Below, one piece after another: positions 32,237-41,342 of a DNA stretch of 47,730 bases. Location: positions 1 through 47,730 of the IMG/VR virus record IMGVR_UViG_3300009034_000064; one strand, written 5' to 3'. The notes beneath the pieces were generated by a model that was not told the origin of the DNA, did no database searches, and was given only the letters and a program-made list of their open reading frames with translations. This stretch comes from a virus. Numbering within the stretch: the stretch's first letter is position 1; every line of letters begins with the position of its first letter. The position numbers were made by a program, and so were the translations under genes.

Positions 32237-32290
32237 AATGTGGGTTAAAAAGGCCAAGTCACGCCCCACATTAAAGGAGCGTGACCGGCC
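32237..32290 (-). terminator. Terminator with alternative (antiterminator-like) pairing
   Basis: On the minus strand, GGCC (32290-32287) and GTCACGC (32285-32279) pair with GCGTGAC (32264-32258) and GGCC (32255-32252), followed by five Us (32251-32247): an intrinsic terminator. Its loop holds AATGTGGG (32272-32265), which can instead pair with CCCACATT (32244-32237) after the U-run. Two mutually exclusive folds are thus possible just before the ribosome site of the 125-aa gene. Confidence 0.6.
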
Positions 32291-32301
32291 AAAGATACAA
32301 A

Positions 32302-33096
32302 TTATCCTTGAAGCATAAACAACGGGCCATTACCAGAGATGCTACCTGAAACAACATAACCAGCATACTGACAACTTTTAGCAGCCGGAATAGTTACACC
32401 AAGAGCAGTAGCACCATCAGAAATATTCCCAACATCATGCCAGAAACCACCGTTCTTTCCACCAGTATTGCCAAGATTGGCTTGTGGAGCAGCCCAAACT
32501 AATCCTTTAACCTGTACCCAAAAATAAGTATTCGCAGCAGTAATTTTTACTGCCGGAACTCCAGCTTTAGGATAATCCTGATGTGTTCCTGTTCTCAAAG
32601 CTGCATAGGGATTCTGATATGTCTCGCAAGCTGACGAGGTTGTAACTGCTTCTGTAAGTGGCCCATCAAGGTAGACTTTAAATAAAGCATTTGCATCAGC
32701 AGCATCATTACCAATAATTCCTCTGAATTGAGTATTATTAGTAGAACCATCGAAAATACAAATATAACCGCCACGCAACTCATCTTGTGTTAAAGCAGCA
32801 TGAGTGGCCGCAGGAACAGTTACTTCCTTATCACCAACAGCCGCAGTTACAACAAATGTTGTATATGCTGTATAACCACTATAGGTAAACTCACAGCCTT
32901 GACCAGATATACAAGCTGCACTTGATTTTGCATATCTGAACTCACGTCCATCAGGTAAAACTACCCTATCACCGAGTTCCCAGTGAGGGGCTTTAGTCAA
33001 AGATGTTTCATAGATAAAACCCCAATCAGGGGCAGTTCTATGACCAACAAGGCTTTGAATACCCAATAAAACACTTTTCCATTTTCCTTTTGCCAT
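32302..33096 (-). CDS. Capsid-region (decoration-like) protein, 264 aa
   Basis: ATG at 33096 after GGAGAAAAAATT. Begins MAKGKWKSVLLGIQSLVGHR, then GFIYETSLTKAPHWELGDRV VLPDGREFRYAKSSAA, TAAVGDKEVTVPAATHAA and RGGYICIFDGSTNNTQFRGI, C-terminus KSCQYAGYVVSGSISGNGPL. Beta-rich surface-protein text downstream of the capsid gene, between two terminators, consistent with a decoration or head-fibre protein made in large amounts. Confidence 0.6.
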   Translation of the reverse strand: MAKGKWKSVLLGIQSLVGHRTAPDWGFIYETSLTKAPHWELGDRVVLPDGREFRYAKSSAACISGQGCEFTYSGYTAYTTFVVTAAVGDKEVTVPAATHAALTQDELRGGYICIFDGSTNNTQFRGIIGNDAADANALFKVYLDGPLTEAVTTSSACETYQNPYAALRTGTHQDYPKAGVPAVKITAANTYFWVQVKGLVWAAPQANLGNTGGKNGGFWHDVGNISDGATALGVTIPAAKSCQYAGYVVSGSISGNGPLFMLQG

Positions 33097-33111
33097 AATT
33101 TTTTCTCCAAA

Positions 33112-33143
33112 AAGGGGCCAAAGAGCCAATTGCTCGGCCCCTT
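33112..33143 (-). terminator. Terminator/attenuator after the capsid gene
   Basis: On the minus strand AAGGGGCC (33143-33136) pairs with GGCCCCTT (33119-33112), with inner GAGC/GCTC pairing, and is followed by a short U-run (CCTTTTTGG). It sits between the major capsid gene and the next gene's GGAG ribosome site, so it would reduce downstream expression relative to the capsid. Confidence 0.6.
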
Positions 33144-33157
33144 GAAAATTAATATTA

Positions 33158-34246
33158 TTAGCTTGCCTTGTGCATTACAAAACCACAAGTACGTAGATTC
33201 AAACACAGATTGTTATGAGCACCATCAAGAAAGACCGTAAAGGTCGTATGTTGACCACGATCAGTCATAGGTTCTCCTTCTTCCATCCAGTAACCATCCT
33301 GGACATAAGGAATAAATTTTGCAAAGTCAATACAATAAATTGGTGTAAGACTTGCACTATCTAAATTCGGAATGTAGACCACTGGTAATCTGTTAATATA
33401 AACCAAACCACCATCATCCACTTTAAGGTTACTCAAAACATCTTTACCAGTATGACGATCATCTTTCTGATCAGCCAAATTCATCAATTCTGCCGCTGTA
33501 TCAGAATCAGTATAGACCCGTTTCTGTGCTGTACGTTTATCTTGTGGATCATTAATAAATAACGGAGCTTTAAAACGAGTTTTCATAAAAGCTATCCGAA
33601 AACTCTTTAACATAGCATTGTCAATAGAAGTATAAATCGCACAGTAGTTTCGCCATTTAGCTTCCGTATTGGAATTAATGTTAGCACGTGTATACGAATA
33701 AGAAGCATCCTGGAATTTTACAGCTTGACCAAGAAAACCAGCACTTGAATTTACTGTACCACTGGTATCAGTATATGGAGTCAAGTAATAGGGAACGCCA
33801 TATGGATATAAATCATCCGTAGAGCTTTCCGGAGTTTTCCAGGCTCTTTCCTCGATCAAATCAGCCAGCGACCAAAGACCATCAATCCTACGAACTTTCA
33901 TAAGATTAATAAAACCTTTAGCTGAATTTTTATTCCTCATAATCTCTAAACGATCCCAGGAATAATTTGTGCCGATTTGAGTCCAGGGCACTTTAATAGT
34001 ATGCATAACATCACCAACAGCAGGTTCATCAGTATCGAAAAGTCTCCGATACCGAGCATTACCTGTGTTATCCAACATAACTTTACGCTCGATCTGAGGG
34101 CCACCATCTACTTCCATTCGTTCTGTCTGATAGATACGACAAAATTCATAGTCTTGATTATCCCAAGCAACTTCAAATTCTTGCTTAGGAAGATCATTTA
34201 AGGTAATGGCAATAAGATCGGCTAAATCAGCATTTTTAACAGCCAT
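33158..34246 (-). CDS. Major capsid protein
   Basis: 362 aa, in the expected place after the scaffold. Visible: an N-terminal arm (NADLADLIAITLNDLPKQEF), a strand-turn region with GNARYRRLFDTDEPAVGDVM, WDRLEIMRNKNSAKGFINLM (E-loop/spine-like), and LPVVYIPNLDSASLTPIYCI near the C-terminus. This is the plan of an HK97-fold major capsid protein of podoviruses. Strong ribosome site (AAAGGA). Assignment by context and pattern. Confidence 0.8.
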   Translation of the reverse strand: MAVKNADLADLIAITLNDLPKQEFEVAWDNQDYEFCRIYQTERMEVDGGPQIERKVMLDNTGNARYRRLFDTDEPAVGDVMHTIKVPWTQIGTNYSWDRLEIMRNKNSAKGFINLMKVRRIDGLWSLADLIEERAWKTPESSTDDLYPYGVPYYLTPYTDTSGTVNSSAGFLGQAVKFQDASYSYTRANINSNTEAKWRNYCAIYTSIDNAMLKSFRIAFMKTRFKAPLFINDPQDKRTAQKRVYTDSDTAAELMNLADQKDDRHTGKDVLSNLKVDDGGLVYINRLPVVYIPNLDSASLTPIYCIDFAKFIPYVQDGYWMEEGEPMTDRGQHTTFTVFLDGAHNNLCLNLRTCGFVMHKAS

Positions 34247-34268
34247 TTTAATCCTTTCTTAAATACGA

Positions 34269-35552
34269 TTATCCACCAAAAACTTTATTAAGTCTCTGAG
34301 TCGTGACACTTTCTAATTCCTGTTTTGTCTGGGGTTTTGTATCTCCAGGTTGAGCAGTACCAGAAGGTTTAAGAGTAAGATTCTTGCTACGTTCAGTAAC
34401 TTTAGTTTTGATGTCCTCACGTATTACTTTTTCTCGTATTGGTTCAGTTACACTTAGATGAGCTAAATTCAATGCTTCATCTATTTTCATTTCCCGTCCG
34501 AGGGTACGAGCACCATTAATCATCTGATCCATCATTTCAACAACAGTCCACCGATTCATTTTTTGACCGGGAGTAAGACTACTCCAATCAATAGCATCTT
34601 TAGGTAATTCACCATAAAATTCTTTATAACCTTTTAATGTATCACTTTCAAAAAATGTTTCAATCTGCTGTTCAATTGCAGCAGCTTCCTGTTCAGCAGC
34701 CCGAATCTGTGCGGGATCCAAATTAGATGGTTGGCCCGTTGCCGGAGCAGATCTGGTTGCTTTAAGTGCTTGATTCTCATCAAATAGTGCTTTTTGCATA
34801 TTTTGTTGAGATTCAACAAGATCAACAACAGGATCATTAGGATATTCTTTACGCAATTTTTCAATATCCATGCCTTTGAATTCAGGTTGCTTTTCTATTT
34901 TTTCTTTTGATTCCGGAGCAGACTTTGCAGCAATTTGTTCTTTTCGTACACGACCAAGTGCTGCAAAATCCCTTGATGATCTATTAAGTGCTTCATAAAT
35001 ATTGCCCAGTGTCCTTACTGTCAATTCAGGGTTAGCTTTATAAGCATTTTTAATATCTTCTTCTGTCCAACCCCTATGGATCGCCGCCCGAACATAAGCA
35101 TCAGAAAGTTTTGAAACGTCTTTCTTTTTATCTTTATCTTTCTTTTTATCCTTATCTGTTCCGGCATCCTCATCCTTAGCTTTACTACTATCTTCCTTGT
35201 CTTTCTTTTCTCTATCTACTTTTGTTTCCACTCCAAGTTTAGCTTCTTCTTTTTTTTCTGCTGCGGTAGGGCCATCTTTATCATCAGTTTCATCTGCCGA
35301 ACCATCATCTTTTTTCGGGGTAGAATCATCTGATTCTTCAGAAGGTTCTGGCGGCACTTCCAACTTCTCATGCGTTACAAAAGTTTTTTTAAGTCTTTCA
35401 TCTGTTGCTTTTTCAAGATCTTCTTCTGCCTGAATTTCTTTAGCTTTATCCAGGATTACATCTGCTGCTTCTTGATCAGGACTTTCTAAATCTGATTCTA
35501 TTTTTGAAACAGCTTCTTCTAATTCTTGTGAATTTTTTTCTGGTTTTAGCAT
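34269..35552 (-). CDS. Scaffolding-like protein, 427 aa
   Basis: Very acidic and Lys-rich, low-complexity N-terminal half (for example KEEAKLGVETKVDREKKDKE, DKDKKKDKDKKKDV), then helices with PNDPVVDLVESQQNMQKALF and a C-terminal helical end. Acidic, helical, Lys-rich text directly upstream of the capsid gene is typical of a scaffolding protein. It would hold the capsid shape during assembly and then leave. Confidence 0.7.
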   Translation of the reverse strand: MLKPEKNSQELEEAVSKIESDLESPDQEAADVILDKAKEIQAEEDLEKATDERLKKTFVTHEKLEVPPEPSEESDDSTPKKDDGSADETDDKDGPTAAEKKEEAKLGVETKVDREKKDKEDSSKAKDEDAGTDKDKKKDKDKKKDVSKLSDAYVRAAIHRGWTEEDIKNAYKANPELTVRTLGNIYEALNRSSRDFAALGRVRKEQIAAKSAPESKEKIEKQPEFKGMDIEKLRKEYPNDPVVDLVESQQNMQKALFDENQALKATRSAPATGQPSNLDPAQIRAAEQEAAAIEQQIETFFESDTLKGYKEFYGELPKDAIDWSSLTPGQKMNRWTVVEMMDQMINGARTLGREMKIDEALNLAHLSVTEPIREKVIREDIKTKVTERSKNLTLKPSGTAQPGDTKPQTKQELESVTTQRLNKVFGG

Positions 35553-35612
35553 ATTATTTTTCCTTTATATCAAGCCGCCCACGACAAGTGGGGGTGGGTT
35601 AATTTCAGGATA

Positions 35613-35840
35613 TTATTTCGCTCTTTTTCTTCCAGCAGCAGCCATTGCTTGGAATCGTTTCTTGCCGTATTTTTTACGACCGATGGCAGCAGCTACAGCA
35701 CCAGGATCTATTGCACCACCAAGTCTTGCTGATTCTTTTACGGCTTTAAAACGTGGGCCTGCACCTGGTTTAGCTTTTGCAGCTACTCTTTTATATTTTT
35801 TTCTGGCTGCTCGTCTTTGTGCTAATGTACTTTTAGCCAT
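35613..35840 (-). CDS. Very basic small protein, 75 aa
   Basis: Highly Lys/Arg/Ala-rich throughout (MAKSTLAQRRAARKKYKRVA; AIGRKKYGKKRFQAMAAAGR). Nucleic-acid binding or internal-virion basic protein is plausible. First gene after the scaffold upstream; function unknown. Confidence 0.6.
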   Translation of the reverse strand: MAKSTLAQRRAARKKYKRVAAKAKPGAGPRFKAVKESARLGGAIDPGAVAAAIGRKKYGKKRFQAMAAAGRKRAK

Positions 35841-35844
35841 TTAT

Positions 35845-36075
35845 TTACACTCCTAAACGCACTCGATATATTTCTTTTTTTCCTAATTTTTTAATTTTTT
35901 GTGGCACTTTCCTGAATCCAGTTTTTTTTAAATATTTATCGTGTTGCCTAAATGAAGTAAATCTAATTCTTCCATCAGGTAAAACATCTATATCTGGAAA
36001 TTGTTCACGATGTTCTTTTATTTGATCGGGGGAAATCGCCAATGAATCAGAAATATATTCATAATCACCAGGCAT
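35845..36075 (-). CDS. Hypothetical protein, 76 aa
   Basis: MPGDYEYISDSLAISPDQIK, then REQFPDIDVLPDGRIRFTSF and RQHDKYLKKTGFRKVPQKIK. The PDGRIRFTSFRQHDKYLKKTGF pattern is found in small phage proteins near capsid genes; role unknown. Overlaps the upstream stop (TAATG). Confidence 0.6.
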   Translation of the reverse strand: MPGDYEYISDSLAISPDQIKEHREQFPDIDVLPDGRIRFTSFRQHDKYLKKTGFRKVPQKIKKLGKKEIYRVRLGV

Positions 36076-36296
36076 TATTTTTTTTCCAAATTAATTAATT
36101 TTGCTGCTACTTTTTTTTCTAATGCAGCTTGTCGAGCACGTGCTGCTTGCCGTCTAACTTCTTTTTTAACAGCAGCAAAAAATTTAGGTTTACTCCTAAT
36201 TTCTATGGCTTCAATTAAAGTGCGTGCTGCACTTTCAACTTCCCACTTATCAAAACCATCTAATTTTTTCTGTTGTGTTACTTCTGGACTTGCCAT
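36075..36296 (-). CDS. Small charged helical protein, 73 aa
   Basis: MASPEVTQQKKLDGFDKWEV, then ARTLIEAIEIRSKPKFFAAV and a Lys/Arg/Ala coiled-coil-like tail. It overlaps both neighbours by one base. Function unknown. Confidence 0.6.
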   Translation of the reverse strand: MASPEVTQQKKLDGFDKWEVESAARTLIEAIEIRSKPKFFAAVKKEVRRQAARARQAALEKKVAAKLINLEKK

Positions 36297-36517
36297 TATC
36301 TTCTCCTTCCAGTTGGAGGAAATCTTCTTTTTGCGTAGGCTTTTTCACCATAATAGAGTTCTCTAAGTTTTCTCGCAACTTTTGCTTGTAAAGATTCTTC
36401 TTTCTTTTTTCTCTGTTGAGCTTTTTTAGCAGCAATCTTATGAGCTTCTGCAATATCTTTTCCTATTCTAAGTTGTCTTTCCAATTCTCTACCGTATTTT
36501 TGCCTTCTTATAGCCAT
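36296..36517 (-). CDS. Small very basic helical protein, 73 aa
   Basis: ATG at 36517 chosen, one base after the portal stop codon; frame continues upstream inside the portal gene. Sequence MAIRRQKYGRELERQLRIGK with long Lys/Arg-rich helix and a PPTGRRR end. Four short basic proteins (35613-36517) form a cluster between portal and scaffold. Confidence 0.6.
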   Translation of the reverse strand: MAIRRQKYGRELERQLRIGKDIAEAHKIAAKKAQQRKKKEESLQAKVARKLRELYYGEKAYAKRRFPPTGRRR

Positions 36518-36518
36518 T

Positions 36519-38324
36519 TTATAATCCCATTCTTTCAAACATTGCTGATTGACCTTCTGCTGCTCCCATTTGAACAGTTTGATTAAATTCTTGTCCTGGT
36601 GTCATTATAGTTCGTGTCTCTGGAAATCCCTCATTTTGTGCAATTGCATTTGGAGTAATCATAGAAGCTTTACCAGTATTTTGTGGGCCTTTTGCCATTA
36701 TCATAGCCATTTTTCGTTCAAATTCTGGATCATCAAACCAATCTTGAACATCTTCTGTAATATCAAGTTGATTTGCAAGATCTGTAATTGCTCTTTGTAC
36801 ATTAAATGGAACACCCATTTGTATTGCTACCATTGCAGAATTCATTAATGCCGGTACAAGATTCACTCCAAATTCAACAATACGTCTGGATTTAATGGTC
36901 GGATCTAAACGTGACATTGATCTTGCTACAATTCTAAACGTAAACTTTAAAAAGTCACCTACTCTTTGTTCAGGTGTCAATCGTAATTGAATTTGTTCAC
37001 CACCAGTTCTTCGTTTCGTTAGTGGAATATCAATTAATGGATCAGTATGTAAAAACCATGCAATCTTTCGACTAATCTCGGCTGTTTGGTCGTAAAGAAT
37101 TCCTCGTGCATCTTCAATACTAACGTTTGCATTTGCTTGAAGAATTTGTGATCGTGTTGCGGTTTCACGACCTTTTGCTACTCTTGGAATATTACCAGCC
37201 ATTTGATCAGGATTCCCAGATATGTAATTATACCATATTTGAAGTTCTTGTAACATCATTTCATTACTACGATTTTGTCCACCAAAAGACACAACTTGAA
37301 TTCCTTTAGGATCTACAGAAGCTACACTATCACCATCTCTACTTTCAATTACATCTTGAGCTTCATCTGCTTGACCGGGATTATAAAGAAGAATATCTTT
37401 TTGTCTATCAGCCTGATCCATAGTCTTTTTGAATATTCTATTTGCCATTCTATGAAGATCATACCAAAGACTTACAGAAGCAACTGGTAGTGGATTATTT
37501 GGTACTGGTGGAGTAAATGACAAAAATGTATATGGGCCTTCTTTTGGGCCATAATAATCTTTCATCCGAATATATTTATCAAATGTAATTTGCATCGGAT
37601 CAGGAATAGTTACTATAGCATTAGCTTCAGGAACCCACAATTCTACAATATCTACAAAATCTTGAAGTGTATACATTTCCATTTGAGCTATATTATTTTT
37701 TGTAATATCTTCAACTCTTTTATCTACATTATATTTAGATCGTGGTAGCTTTATTACTAAATCATGATCATATCCGTCAGTATCTAAAAGAAGTTGTCTT
37801 GGTGTTCGTATTCGATCGCCCAGGAAAGTTGCTTTTTCAAGTTCAGTACAAACAGGATCAATTACAAAATCATCAAGATCAACAAGGCCAGTGTAAATTC
37901 GTCCAGGATCTACTCGTATGTCACCGAATTGAAGCATTTCTCCACTGGCAGCTATACCTGTTTTAACAATACCCATTGCAAATATAGCATTAACAATCCA
38001 AGCTCGCAAAGTTTGTTTCAATTTAATATCACGTTCAGTTTTATCTACTGCTAATCCCAGTAATTCACCATATAATCTTTGTGGAGTAAAATCAGTAATA
38101 AGTTCATTAATTGGATTTTGCATAACTAAATTTGGCACCATTGTTTTAATAGTATGAAAAATCAAATTAATTGGCTCGTCACCACTTAATCCTTTTATCC
38201 CACAATAATATTGACCAACAAATTCTTTTACAAATATAGCTCTGGCACGTCTATACTGTTGCATCCTTTCAAATCCACGTTTTGCAACTTGTTGCACTTT
38301 TTGTGAAGTTACTTCTTCTGGCAT
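36519..38324 (-). CDS. Portal protein
   Basis: 601 aa. Begins MPEEVTSQKVQQVAKRGFER with the helical entry of podovirus portals, followed by FHTIKTMVPNLVMQNPINEL, DDFVIDPVCTELEKATFLGD, FLSFTPPVPNNPLPVASVSL, WYDLHRMANRIFKKTMDQAD and a helical C-terminus. This is the standard text of a P22/DUF4055-like portal. It sits between the terminase and the scaffold/capsid genes, as expected for the head vertex through which DNA is packaged. Confidence 0.85.
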   Translation of the reverse strand: MPEEVTSQKVQQVAKRGFERMQQYRRARAIFVKEFVGQYYCGIKGLSGDEPINLIFHTIKTMVPNLVMQNPINELITDFTPQRLYGELLGLAVDKTERDIKLKQTLRAWIVNAIFAMGIVKTGIAASGEMLQFGDIRVDPGRIYTGLVDLDDFVIDPVCTELEKATFLGDRIRTPRQLLLDTDGYDHDLVIKLPRSKYNVDKRVEDITKNNIAQMEMYTLQDFVDIVELWVPEANAIVTIPDPMQITFDKYIRMKDYYGPKEGPYTFLSFTPPVPNNPLPVASVSLWYDLHRMANRIFKKTMDQADRQKDILLYNPGQADEAQDVIESRDGDSVASVDPKGIQVVSFGGQNRSNEMMLQELQIWYNYISGNPDQMAGNIPRVAKGRETATRSQILQANANVSIEDARGILYDQTAEISRKIAWFLHTDPLIDIPLTKRRTGGEQIQLRLTPEQRVGDFLKFTFRIVARSMSRLDPTIKSRRIVEFGVNLVPALMNSAMVAIQMGVPFNVQRAITDLANQLDITEDVQDWFDDPEFERKMAMIMAKGPQNTGKASMITPNAIAQNEGFPETRTIMTPGQEFNQTVQMGAAEGQSAMFERMGL

Positions 38325-38458
38325 TATTTTTTATCCTTATAACCTATACACTTTTTTCTCAAAATTCCATCACCCTTCACACCTTTTAGTCGCATCGTTT
38401 TCAATATGGGACAATCATTACGATGAATATATTTTTTACACTCAACTTTAGTTGCCAT
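38324..38458 (-). CDS. Small basic protein, 44 aa
   Basis: MATKVECKKYIHRNDCPILK, then RKKCIGYKDKK. Three Cys and many Lys. ATG at 38458 is chosen after GGGG; the frame is open upstream but lies inside the next gene. The portal gene starts at its stop (TAATG). Function unknown. Confidence 0.5.
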   Translation of the reverse strand: MATKVECKKYIHRNDCPILKTMRLKGVKGDGILRKKCIGYKDKK

Positions 38459-38633
38459 TATATTTATCCCCAATAGGCAACCAGCAATATTCATCAAATT
38501 TATGTCCAGCTTGATAAACACGTTTTTTAGCAGTTAATAAATGGAATCGTTTGCCCCGTTCTACTTCTATAATAACAGGTAAACTATCATCCAATTTATT
38601 TAATTTCTGTTTTAATTCTTTTACTGTAATCAT
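38448..38633 (-). CDS. Small hypothetical protein, 61 aa
   Basis: MITVKELKQKLNKLDDSLPV, then IIEVERGKRFHLLTAKKRVY. A small helix-strand-strand protein common next to phage packaging genes; role unknown. Overlaps the terminase stop by ATGA. Confidence 0.6.
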   Translation of the reverse strand: MITVKELKQKLNKLDDSLPVIIEVERGKRFHLLTAKKRVYQAGHKFDEYCWLPIGDKYNGN

Positions 38634-40555
38634 GTTCCCCCATTATTAAAATCAAATCCCTTACGCCACGATTTAGACTTCGCTGCTTTTTTCTTTTTCA
38701 TTATCTGTTCTCGTCTATAACCGCATGAATTATATGGTGCTTGTGCTCCTTTATATTTAGTTTTAGGTAATTCTTTATCATCAAGCGTCAACGCATCAGC
38801 TATCACAACATCACCATGAGTTTTTCTGGCTGATGCACTTTCCTCGACTAAACATGCCGGGCCAACTTTATTATCACCATAATGGATATATAATTTAGCT
38901 TGTTCTAAACCATATTCTGAATGATTTATATACCCACCATGTGCTAAAATTCTATCATATAATGACAATAATTGATATTTACTATCTTTACCTGTATGAA
39001 ATCCATAACTCATCATTTTCTTATCAACGATTTGTCCAGGTTTCACTTTTCTATGGTAATAAGGATACTTAAATTCTCTTACAACTATTCGGCCAAAATC
39101 CCATCCAGGCCCATTATTTTCCCATCTTAAAAATGGTAAACTTCGTGGCTCTCGTCCACCAACCCAAATAGCTAAAGCAATAGCAATTCGTGCCATGTCA
39201 TACGGTGGGGTATTAGCATCACGCCATTCTGCGATTTTTTCACCTGTTTCTTTACATTTAATTGAGATAACTGATTCAGATGCTCCCTGACCTTTACCAA
39301 TATCAATCCCAAAAATATAAGTTTTACTCTGATCTGGTCGATCCATAATCAACATAGTCCAAACTCTTAACGGCCCTTTGCTACCTTTTTTTATTGATAT
39401 TGCTCCGAGTTTTCGACCACGAATCAAATCATTGATCCTATCATTCGAAGTATTTGGTTTAAAATGTATATGATAACGTGTTCTTGGTTCTCTTGCAAAT
39501 AAAGCTATATGTTTATCAATGTTGTGAATTGTAAAGAACGCATCGCCGGACTCAATATCTTGACGTAAAATTTCTCTTGCCATTTCTTTAGGTGATCTAA
39601 CTGTTTCTTCATGATCGAACCAGGGCGATCTAATTTCGTATTTACCAGATTCTGTTTTACGAACATAACGTCCTTTGCCTTTTTCTGGATGTTCGTGAAA
39701 TGGTAATACAAAAACTTTAATCTGTGCTGAATTTTTCCAGCGACTATATTCTGTACCAGCACCAGCAGGAGTTGAATTTACAATACGCATGAGTGCCACA
39801 TCTCTGGTAGCCGATCTCATTAATTGTCCATGTTCAACTTTGGCAAATTCATCAAGTAATACTACTAAACGTCTGTCACCTGATCCTGCATGTTCCGTAG
39901 TTGACTCTCCATCAATACAACTACCATTCACCATATTTTTCATGTGCATTTTGGTACGATTTTTTTGTCCAAAGAGCACATTCGGTGGCAACATCCATTT
40001 AGGAAGCCATCCATTTATATAATCATGTTTCTGAAATAGTGCTTTCATATTTCCAGTTTGATCAACATAGTCCTGAGTACGTGACATCTCCAAAAGTTGA
40101 CTCTCTGATCTGAATAACCAAAGCCAGTGCAAAAAGTCCACACACAACCAACTGGCTCCCATATCACGAGTTTTATCAATAAGAATATCAAGAGCTTCTT
40201 TTAGATGATATTCAAATTGATTACACAAATCATCCTGAATTTCCCAGGTTATAAATGGATTATGCGGTTGTATAGCTTCAGTTCTCTCGCCAGTTTCCGG
40301 ATCTACGTCAAATTGGTGATAAGTCCAAGCAAAAGTATTTATCCAAAATATCAGTGATTCTCCACATGCAGCAAGCAAGTCACGCTGAAGAATTGGATCA
40401 TGTTCTGCGGCACGAAGTAACTTCTCTCGCCATAGAATATTCTTTACTGGATCTTTTGGCACTTTAAGTCCAGTTCTGGGACACGTCCAGATTTCTGGAA
40501 CATCAGGAAATGGGGTTTTTAACTGAGGCCTAATTATCTCAGTTTCCGCTATCAT
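38630..40555 (-). CDS. Terminase large subunit
   Basis: 641 aa. ATPase Walker A-like LIDKTRDMGASW (about 125-136), Walker B RLVVLLDEFAK (229-239) with catalytic Glu, then a nuclease domain starting with IFGIDIGKGQGASES (about 414-427, first metal Asp D418) and ending near GDVVIADALTLDD. These are the motor and nuclease parts of the packaging ATPase that cuts and translocates DNA. Overlaps the small-subunit-like gene upstream by 17 bp. C-terminus is Lys-rich. Confidence 0.9.
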   Translation of the reverse strand: MIAETEIIRPQLKTPFPDVPEIWTCPRTGLKVPKDPVKNILWREKLLRAAEHDPILQRDLLAACGESLIFWINTFAWTYHQFDVDPETGERTEAIQPHNPFITWEIQDDLCNQFEYHLKEALDILIDKTRDMGASWLCVDFLHWLWLFRSESQLLEMSRTQDYVDQTGNMKALFQKHDYINGWLPKWMLPPNVLFGQKNRTKMHMKNMVNGSCIDGESTTEHAGSGDRRLVVLLDEFAKVEHGQLMRSATRDVALMRIVNSTPAGAGTEYSRWKNSAQIKVFVLPFHEHPEKGKGRYVRKTESGKYEIRSPWFDHEETVRSPKEMAREILRQDIESGDAFFTIHNIDKHIALFAREPRTRYHIHFKPNTSNDRINDLIRGRKLGAISIKKGSKGPLRVWTMLIMDRPDQSKTYIFGIDIGKGQGASESVISIKCKETGEKIAEWRDANTPPYDMARIAIALAIWVGGREPRSLPFLRWENNGPGWDFGRIVVREFKYPYYHRKVKPGQIVDKKMMSYGFHTGKDSKYQLLSLYDRILAHGGYINHSEYGLEQAKLYIHYGDNKVGPACLVEESASARKTHGDVVIADALTLDDKELPKTKYKGAQAPYNSCGYRREQIMKKKKAAKSKSWRKGFDFNNGGT

Positions 40556-40925
40556 TCAAAACCTCATTAATTCTTTTCCTACCTTGTTCTGAGACTCTTT
40601 CTGCCACAGTTAGTTTTTCGTCACCCTCATCAAGTGCTGCTGGAGCTTTACCTTCCATTCTGTCAAAGATTAAACTCATGCAGCCTTTATCCGGAGAATA
40701 AATATACTCAGAAAGAGTACCATCTTTATTCGGTTTCATTTCCGTATACCCAAGTGCTCTTTTCCAAATCAACCGAGCAAGTGCCTCGGCTTTAGTGACC
40801 ATCTTATCTTCAACATTATCAGGATGATCTATTATAAATTCAGTTTTTTCTTCGGCAATTTGTCTAATGAAAGATGATAATAATTTACCGGCTCTGGTTC
40901 TAATTCCTCGTTCTTTATCTGTCAT
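40539..40925 (-). CDS. Terminase small subunit-like protein, 128 aa
   Basis: MTDKERGIRTRAGKLLSSFI, then VTKAEALARLIWKRALGYTE, GCMSLIFDRMEGKAPAALDE, and a helical C-terminus. The AEALARxIWxxALG and IFDRxEGKAP motifs recur in small-terminase/DUF5681-like proteins. Location directly upstream of, and overlapping, the large subunit supports the call. It would recognise the packaging site. Confidence 0.65.
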   Translation of the reverse strand: MTDKERGIRTRAGKLLSSFIRQIAEEKTEFIIDHPDNVEDKMVTKAEALARLIWKRALGYTEMKPNKDGTLSEYIYSPDKGCMSLIFDRMEGKAPAALDEGDEKLTVAERVSEQGRKRINEVLNDSGN

Positions 40926-41152
40926 TTTCTACGTATCTTCCTAACTGCCAATTTACGACCTTTACTTTCTTTTAGATGTCGAGACAATTCTGCTTCTGTC
41001 ATTGATGCGGCTATTCGTCTGGCTACAGCACGTATTGGTTTTGTTGCGGTACCTCGTTTATGTGCTAATGCTGCACCCATTGCCCCACGTTGAGCTTCAG
41101 AAACAATAGGTGTATGTTTTCGTTTTGATTTCGGACAACCTTTTCCCGCCAT
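40922..41152 (-). CDS. Small basic protein, DUF3008-like, 76 aa
   Basis: TPIVSEAQRGAMGAALAHKR, then a linker and MTEAELSRHLKESKGRKLA with a basic end. The SEAQxxxMGAALAxKRG and helical second half resemble the DUF3008 family of small phage and bacterial proteins. Function unknown. Overlaps both neighbours. Confidence 0.6.
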   Translation of the reverse strand: MAGKGCPKSKRKHTPIVSEAQRGAMGAALAHKRGTATKPIRAVARRIAASMTEAELSRHLKESKGRKLAVRKIRRK

Positions 41153-41340
41153 TATTTTTTTCCTATTGCTGCTTGAAGTTCACGTTTTGTTGATTCAAGA
41201 TCATGTTTTATACATACAATACAAACTTCTAAATTATCAAAGGCATCTTCAACAGAATTCGTTAGTATATTAGTTCCACCAATCTTGTAAATAAGATTCT
41301 CTAATCTCAATTGCATTGCTTTTCTTGATAATCTTGTCAT
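41152..41340 (-). CDS. Small helical protein, 62 aa
   Basis: MTRLSRKAMQLRLENLIYKI, then CIVCIKHDLESTKRELQAAI. Charged helices; no recognised family. Starts two bases after the protease stop, so part of the same transcript. Confidence 0.55.
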   Translation of the reverse strand: MTRLSRKAMQLRLENLIYKIGGTNILTNSVEDAFDNLEVCIVCIKHDLESTKRELQAAIGKK

Positions 41341-41342
41341 AA

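Noticed and set aside
35578-35592. CCCAC/GTGGG hairpin between scaffold and a basic protein gene
   Set aside because: Short stem with no U-run on either strand; it might be a processing site but nothing supports it.
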